DNA of 64,000 nucleotides, from positions 15,655 to 79,654 of the forward strand of contig JBAYUS010000005.1 in NCBI GenBank assembly GCA_041675025.1, given 5' to 3'. Each line of letters opens with the position of its first letter. Position 1 is the first letter of the stretch. The notes under the pieces are model-generated. The model saw nothing but the letters and a program-made list of their open reading frames with translations, made no database searches and was not told the DNA's origin. This document shows positions 59,323-64,000 of the stretch, one piece after another. Source of the DNA: CAJBLF01 sp041675025 (GTDB lineage Bacteria > Patescibacteriota > Gracilibacteria > Absconditabacterales > Absconditicoccaceae). Position numbers and translations under genes: made by a program.

Positions 59323-60327
59323 ATGACGGGTATAATAATGAGTATGGGACCAGCAAACAACAGTGAGTCGCAATTGATTAGATGCTACGAAAATGGCATC
59401 AGAATATTGAGATTTAATTTTCCTCATTACACGCAAGAGACAACAAAAAGAGATATAGATATTGCACATATTGTTGAACAAAAAGTAGGAGGTAAATTCC
59501 AATTATTACTCGATACTGAGGGACCAGAAATCAGAACAGGATTTTTAGAAACACCAATTGCTTATACGGTTTGACAGCTTTTCAAAATATATACCAACGA
59601 AAGCAAAAGAGATGTTCAATCATTATTTTGTGACTATCCTACCTTAGTTGAAGATGTAAAAATTGGGACGCTCATCAAAATCGATGCAGGATTACTCGAA
59701 GCTGAAGTCGTAGAAAAATGATCAGAATATATAGTTGTAAAATCATTGAACGATTTTGTTGTTTGATCTAGAAGACATCTTAATATACCAGGTATGCATT
59801 ATAATTTGCCCGGTATTACAGAGAGAGATAAAGAAAATGTTTTGTTTGCCATACAAAATAATTTCGATTACATAGCATTGAGTTTTACAAGAAAAGCAGA
59901 TGATGTTAGAGAGTTGAGAAATTTTCTTAAAGCCAATGGCGGAGAACATATTCAAATTATTTCCAAGATAGAAAATCAAGAGGGGATTGATAATATTTCT
60001 GATATTATCGATATTAGTGATATGATTATGGTTGCTAGGTGAGATCTAGGGACTGAATTGCCTGTAGAAACAATTCCTGGTCATCAGATACATATTATCA
60101 AAGAATGTAAAATAAAAAATACTCCTGTCATAGTCGCGACACAGATGTTGGAATCTATGATTTCCAATCCGGTGCCTACGAGAGCAGAAGTAAGTGATAT
60201 TTTTTATGCAGTGCGCGAGGGCGCTGAATATATAATGTTATCATGAGAATCATCAGTAGGAAAGTATCCACTCGAATGTATCAAAGTGATGAATAAAGTT
60301 ATCGCTGAAGCAGAAAAATATAAATAA
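59323..60327 (+). CDS. pyk: Pyruvate kinase, without C-terminal domain
   Basis: 334 residues. Makes pyruvate and ATP from phosphoenolpyruvate. Conserved: RILRFNFPHYTQE, LLLDTEGPEIRTG (domain A to B), IISKIENQEGIDN with the catalytic Lys, MVARGDLGTELP, ATQMLESMISNPVPTRAEVSDI and EYIMLSGESSVGKYP. The frame ends directly after the barrel; the usual C-terminal regulatory domain of about 130 residues is absent. Placed after deoA it would carry 3-phosphoglycerate-derived carbon to pyruvate, with enzymes between not in the window. Confidence 0.93.
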
Positions 60328-60329
60328 AC

Positions 60330-60428
60330 TAACAGACAAATAATAGACAAAAAATAGCCCAATGTCTTGATAACCATTATTAGTCAATTATTTGTCGTCC
60401 GCCTAGGCGGATATTAGTCAATTGTTTT
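60330..60428. repeat. Gacaaaaaatag/attagtcaatt repeat, copy 2
   Basis: Agacaaataatagacaaaaa, then tattagtcaatt, tccgcctaggcgga and tattagtcaattg; same order as at 40780-40905. Confidence 0.65.
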
Positions 60429-60605
60429 TTAGTCTTTATACCATTCTTTAAATTTATCAATCTGGGCAAGGATATGTGCATATGCATCCAGCCCGATTTT
60501 TTTTAATTTTTCAAAAATATATGTTCGTTGATCACCGAGATATGATCATCAGATAACAAAGTCAACAATTCGATTATTTAGTTTTTTTTCTAATTCTCTT
60601 AACAT
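60429..60605 (-). CDS. Small hypothetical protein
   Basis: 58 residues (MLRELEKKLNNRIVDFVIGG..., ending KFKEWYKD). Two adjacent TGA codons give GG, so a standard-code search misses it. Amphipathic and helical; not recognised. Ends exactly at the repeat at 60330-60428. Confidence 0.55.
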
Positions 60606-60699
60606 ATTTTAATATGATTTAAATTGTATTTTTTCATATATACTATAAAAAAAACCTTGTAATTATCAAACTAAAAAACTAAACATAATGAAATAACAT

Positions 60700-60790
60700 T
60701 GTATCATCCTAATCCCAACACCCACAGACGTCATTCCCGGCTCCAAAAATTAACGCCGGAATGACGTGACTATGGGGATGATGATAAATG
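60700..60790. repeat. Gtcattcccggc inverted repeat
   Basis: Acgtcattcccggc and gccggaatgacgt form a hairpin within an outer imperfect catcat/atgatg frame. Related to the gtcattcccg repeats at 32317. Confidence 0.6.
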
Positions 60791-60823
60791 AATATACAAT
60801 GTGTTTTACAATATAATTAGTCT

Positions 60824-61972
60824 ATGACTAAAATACTTCTTTCACTATTAATCATAATTTCCTTGATAGTAAGCTTCGTCTGAGCGTTTAATTTTTCTGG
60901 TTGTGAAGAAAGAAGTTTCACTGTAACTGCATATTATTCACCCAAAAGTGGTCAGATATTTTACTATAAACCGAGTTTTCAAGATGAGGTAATTCTTAAT
61001 GGGCAATGATATATCGGCGCTTCAGGAAAAAAAGTTTTCAATGGAATGTTAGCATGACCAGCTACCTATCCGTTTGGATCAGTGATTTATTTTCCATGAC
61101 TCGGTGTCGGTGAAATCGCAGATAGAGGAGGTGCTATAGTACTTTCTGGTGAGAGGTGACAAAGTGCTGACCGTATCGATATCCGGATGGGAAACGGCGA
61201 AGAATGATTGATTAGAGCACTCACGTTCGGAAAAAAAGAGATGACAGGATATTTTTGTGATAAATCAATAGTCAAGACTTCACCAAAAAATTCTCTCTTG
61301 CGAGATAATGTTCCCGTACTAAAATATTTTTTTGATGCAGCTATATGGATCCAGGAGCTCAAACCAGGAAGAAATGATATTCGAACGCGAACACTACAAA
61401 AATATTTAGTAAAATTATGATATCTCAACAAAAAATATCGAAATTGAGAATATGAAAAATATACGAAGAAAGCACTTTGCAAGTATCAAGTAAAGAAATG
61501 AATCATTTCTGCAAAAAGTCCTGACTGCTGAACTTTTGGTAAGGCTACAAGATATATGATGAAACTTGATGTACAGAGTAAATGACTCTTGCCTGCCAAT
61601 TTATATGCGACAGGAACTTTCGATACCATTATAGATAATGCGAAATATTATAACGGCAAACCAACAGTAGTTTCAGTTACTCCATCAACTTCAAATTCAG
61701 TGACTGTAGTTTCCAAGCCAAAGATATTTCTTTTCTACAGAGCATATTCCAATTGACAACAAAGCTCAGAAATAAAAACACTCCAAACATTTTTACAAAT
61801 ACAATGACTATATAGTGGAAGTATTGACTGAATATATTCCAAAATAACTACAAATGCTCTTTATGAATTTCAAAAAAAATATAATCTGATTTCCGATAGC
61901 GATCCATTGATATTGAGAGGGTATCTCTGACCAAAGACCAGATCCAAGATCAACGAATTGAGACAAATATAA
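60824..61972 (+). CDS. Exported 3D-domain protein with peptidoglycan-binding domains
   Basis: 382 residues. Signal peptide (MTKILLSLLIIISLIVSFVGA), then a 3D/RlpA-like double-psi barrel: FTVTAYYSPKSGQ, GPATYPFGSVIYFPGLGVGEIADRGGAI and DRIDIRMGNGEEG carry the conserved Asp residues. A PG_binding_1-like region follows (residues 185-250, TRTLQKYLVKLGYLNKKYRNG) and a second at the C-terminus (IKTLQTFLQIQGLYSGSIDGIYSKIT...GYLGPKTRSKINELRQI). Likely a lytic or wall-modifying enzyme. Many Gly are TGA. Confidence 0.85.
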
Positions 61973-61973
61973 A

Positions 61974-62003
61974 AAAAACCTGTAATCTCTACAGGTTTTT
62001 TTA
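61974..62003. terminator. Bidirectional terminator
   Basis: Stem aacctgta/tacaggtt with loop atctc and flanking A/T runs. Confidence 0.85.
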
Positions 62004-62020
62004 TTTACTATAAAATTATT

Positions 62021-62977
62021 TTATATTCTTTCAAAAAGAAATTGCCCTCTTTCATTTTGGATAAGTTTTTGGATAAGTTTAAAATCATGTCCCTTAAAAA
62101 ATGTTATTAGTCCTTCAGGATCATAGGTATGTATGTTTACAATTTTTAATTCTTCTCAAGGGAGGATAGTAGTGGTTTCATTTTTGATAGTAATACTTGT
62201 TTTTTCTTTAAAGACAAAGCTGTATTGGTATTTGATTGCTTCTAAATGTTTAATTTTTTGTGTTTTTAGAGAAAATGATCAATGATCTTTATTGATTTTT
62301 AATCATTCCATAGGATTCAAAAACAAATTGATCATTTCTGAGTTTGAAAGATACGCATAATATTTTTCAAAATCTTTTAAATCATCTTTTGTTGATTTAC
62401 CAGATCTTAAGCGTACATCAAGCCAAATTTTTTCTCCTGGTTTCAAAAGATTATATAAGATATCGATGATATTATTAGGATCAATATTTCAAAATGTATT
62501 ACTAAAAAAAGTAAATATTTTTACATCATCCTTTAGTGTTAATTGGCTTAATTCTCTTTTAAACTCATTGGTAGAAAAGTCCGCACAGATAAATTTTTGT
62601 TCTATGTTTTTTAAATTTTTCATTCTTTCAATGGAAAGTTCAAGCATATTTTTTGCAGAATCTACTCAATAATAATCTATATTAAATTTCTTTGTAAGAT
62701 GTTCAAATATAAATGCTTCTATATCAGAATTTCCACATCCAAGGCTTATAATTGCCATTTTTTTGTCTTTTGGAAAAACATATTTTGTCCCAAAATCTAC
62801 AAAAAGTTTATAAGGATAAGAGCTATAATATACCTTATCTGTACCGACGATATCATAGTAACGATTCGCTCCTGTATTAAAGTATAGAAATTTCTGTTCA
62901 AGGGTTCTATTTCTTAAACAATATGAAAGTTCATCGCTAAGTGTCGCATCAGAGATAAGGTTATATATTTGGTTCAT
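62021..62977 (-). CDS. EgtD-like SAM-dependent methyltransferase
   Basis: 318 residues. Class I methyltransferase of the histidine-specific (EgtD/Methyltransf_33) type: motif I IISLGCGNSDIEAFIF, YYGVDSAKNMLELS, KIFTFFSNTFGNIDPNN resembling the family's STIGN block, and a C-terminal FERI. EgtD trimethylates histidine in ergothioneine synthesis, but no partner EgtB gene is near, so the substrate is open. The HD-domain gene upstream ends 30 bases before its start, suggesting one operon. Confidence 0.7.
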
Positions 62978-63007
62978 TAGAAATAAATAAAAAGGATAAA
63001 AAATATA

Positions 63008-63910
63008 TTATGAAAAGTTGGTATGTATGGCAAATTTACTATCTAATTCTTCAAAAACATTTCATCATTTATATTTAAATATAACAGAAAATGTTCCATC
63101 ATTAGTTCATTGTATAGAAATAACTTCGATTTTTTCATCAAAACCTTTACTTTCAATAAGTTTTTCAAAAACTTTCTTATTATTAAGTTTTCGGAAGATA
63201 CGATTAGAATTTTTATATACAAGATTAAATGTATCATTATCAAATTCAAAAAACGTTTGATTAAGAAGCGTTTCCTTAAACTCTTCTGGTGTAGTTATAC
63301 GATTTGCAGAAATATAATGATGAAGTAAGTCACTACAAATATCAAGTGATTGTGTCTTATTTGTGAGATTAAAAAGTTTTTTCAGTGGCTGATAGATAGC
63401 TTGTGTTTCAAAACTCATTCTAATCTGTTTACTAGTCTCAAGTCATTCTAATGTATTAATATTATTTTCTCTATCATGAAGTTTAAGTATAATACATCTA
63501 ATGTCGATCATTCATCCATAGAGAAATTTTTCTATTCTATCATTAAATGTATGATCAGGGTCATGAAAAAAATAATTTGTTGTGTCTGTCACAGAATCTA
63601 CAATAAATCATATCTCTTCACCAAATAATTCATAAATAGTAGCGATATCAATATCTTCATTGTCTTCGACACTATCATGTAAGATCCCTGTAATAAGGAG
63701 ATTAATATCATCAAATCTTTTTGCACAGAGCAGTGCTACACTCAGTGGATGTTCTATAAAAGGACCTCAGGAATATTTTCTTTTCTGTCACGCATGAGCA
63801 TTGAGTGCAAAGTCACATGCTTTTTCAATAATATCAAAATATTTCACAAAATGTGGATATTTCGTCTTTATAATATCTAAAAAGTCTTGCACTGTTTTTT
63901 TCTCTATCAT
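63008..63910 (-). CDS. HD-domain (p)ppGpp hydrolase-like protein
   Basis: 300 residues. The N-terminal part matches the hydrolase half of RelA/SpoT: ALNAHAGQKRKYSGGPFIEHPLSVA, GILHDSVEDNEDIDIATIYELFGEEI, SVTDTTNYF, and DIRCIILKLHDRENNINTLE. The HD motif and metal ligands are intact. The synthetase domain and TGS/ACT regions of long RelA/SpoT proteins are absent; the C-terminal 120 residues are unassigned. It may degrade (p)ppGpp or a similar nucleotide. Start ATG 63910 is the only Met before the domain. Confidence 0.85.
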
Positions 63911-64000
63911 ATATAGTATAATAGATAAATCTTTTTTACTGTACATATATGTACAAAAAACACAAGGAAAATGTTTTTTTGAAGATTTATTGCTTTTTAA
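63911..64000. other. Right-edge intergenic sequence
   Basis: AT-rich upstream region of the HD gene. No convincing promoter with the usual 16-bp spacer and no further gene start is visible before the edge. Confidence 0.4.

Noticed and set aside
1..64000. Dozens of apparent pseudogenes and split genes
   Set aside because: All interruptions I checked were TGA codons at positions where Gly is expected; the genes are intact under translation table 25.

Overview
The window is AT-rich bacterial chromosome that only makes sense if TGA is read as glycine (translation table 25). With that reading, dozens of apparently broken frames become full-length proteins, and TGA falls on invariant glycines: in the P-loops of the PilB-like ATPase and MiaA, in the GG-C-VRD motif of the CCA-adding enzyme, after the KPKM motif of RuBisCO, and near the N-terminus of serine hydroxymethyltransferase. 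Together with small gene set, low GC and the AMP-RuBisCO salvage pathway, this points to Candidatus Absconditabacteria (SR1) or a close Gracilibacteria relative in the Candidate Phyla Radiation. TAA and TAG are the only stops. I re-derived every gene end under this code.

Layout. 1-8.1 kb: the N-terminal part of a VirB4/TraC-like conjugation ATPase running off the left edge, small orphan proteins, a PriA-like protein lacking its first helicase domain, a MraZ/AbrB-like regulator, a tRNA-dihydrouridine synthase and a DedA membrane protein. 8.4-19.2 kb: RNA methyltransferases, lipoproteins, a Trm9-like methyltransferase with a DEDD exonuclease and a large membrane-anchored orphan, an RsuA-type pseudouridine synthase, a tandem universal stress protein, a PilB/GspE-type ATPase and dCMP deaminase. 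19.2-27 kb: PheT carrying several repeat-like insertions, a GH3-family protein, a GIY-YIG gene between inverted repeats, a C39-like membrane protein, GlyA and a second pseudouridine synthase. 27.0-28.4 kb: a protein-poor island with two candidate structured RNAs, each with its own promoter and 3' hairpin. The first carries loop sequences of 23S rRNA domain I out of order; the second contains a tandem duplication. 28.5-44.4 kb: DUF456 protein, GH26-like hydrolase, MoxR ATPase, MscS channel, Lgt, SIMPL protein, GltX, ClpP, peptidoglycan-binding protein, an AT-hook membrane protein, MiaA, CCA-adding enzyme, tRNA-Lys and a 2H phosphoesterase. 44.5-51 kb: PhoH-like ATPase, Obg, RlmH and PNPase. 51-60.3 kb: a plus-strand run with ribose-1,5-bisphosphate isomerase, RuBisCO, AMP phosphorylase and a short pyruvate kinase, plus orphans. 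60.4-64 kb: a 3D-domain protein, an EgtD-like methyltransferase and an HD-type (p)ppGpp hydrolase-like protein.

How the genes work together. AMP phosphorylase releases ribose-1,5-bisphosphate from AMP, the isomerase makes ribulose-1,5-bisphosphate, RuBisCO makes 3-phosphoglycerate, and pyruvate kinase lies at the end of lower glycolysis. Much of the rest is translation and RNA metabolism (PheT, GltX, MiaA, CCA enzyme, Dus, RlmH, pseudouridine synthases, Obg, PNPase) and cell-envelope maintenance (Lgt, lipoproteins, peptidoglycan-binding and 3D proteins).

Two genome-wide habits stand out. Nineteen promoter candidates share an exactly 16-bp spacer between TTGxxx and TATxxx. Genes are usually closed by strong hairpin-plus-T terminators. 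Short repeats are scattered between genes and, in pheT, apparently inside a gene. No CRISPR array, transposase or rRNA operon was seen.
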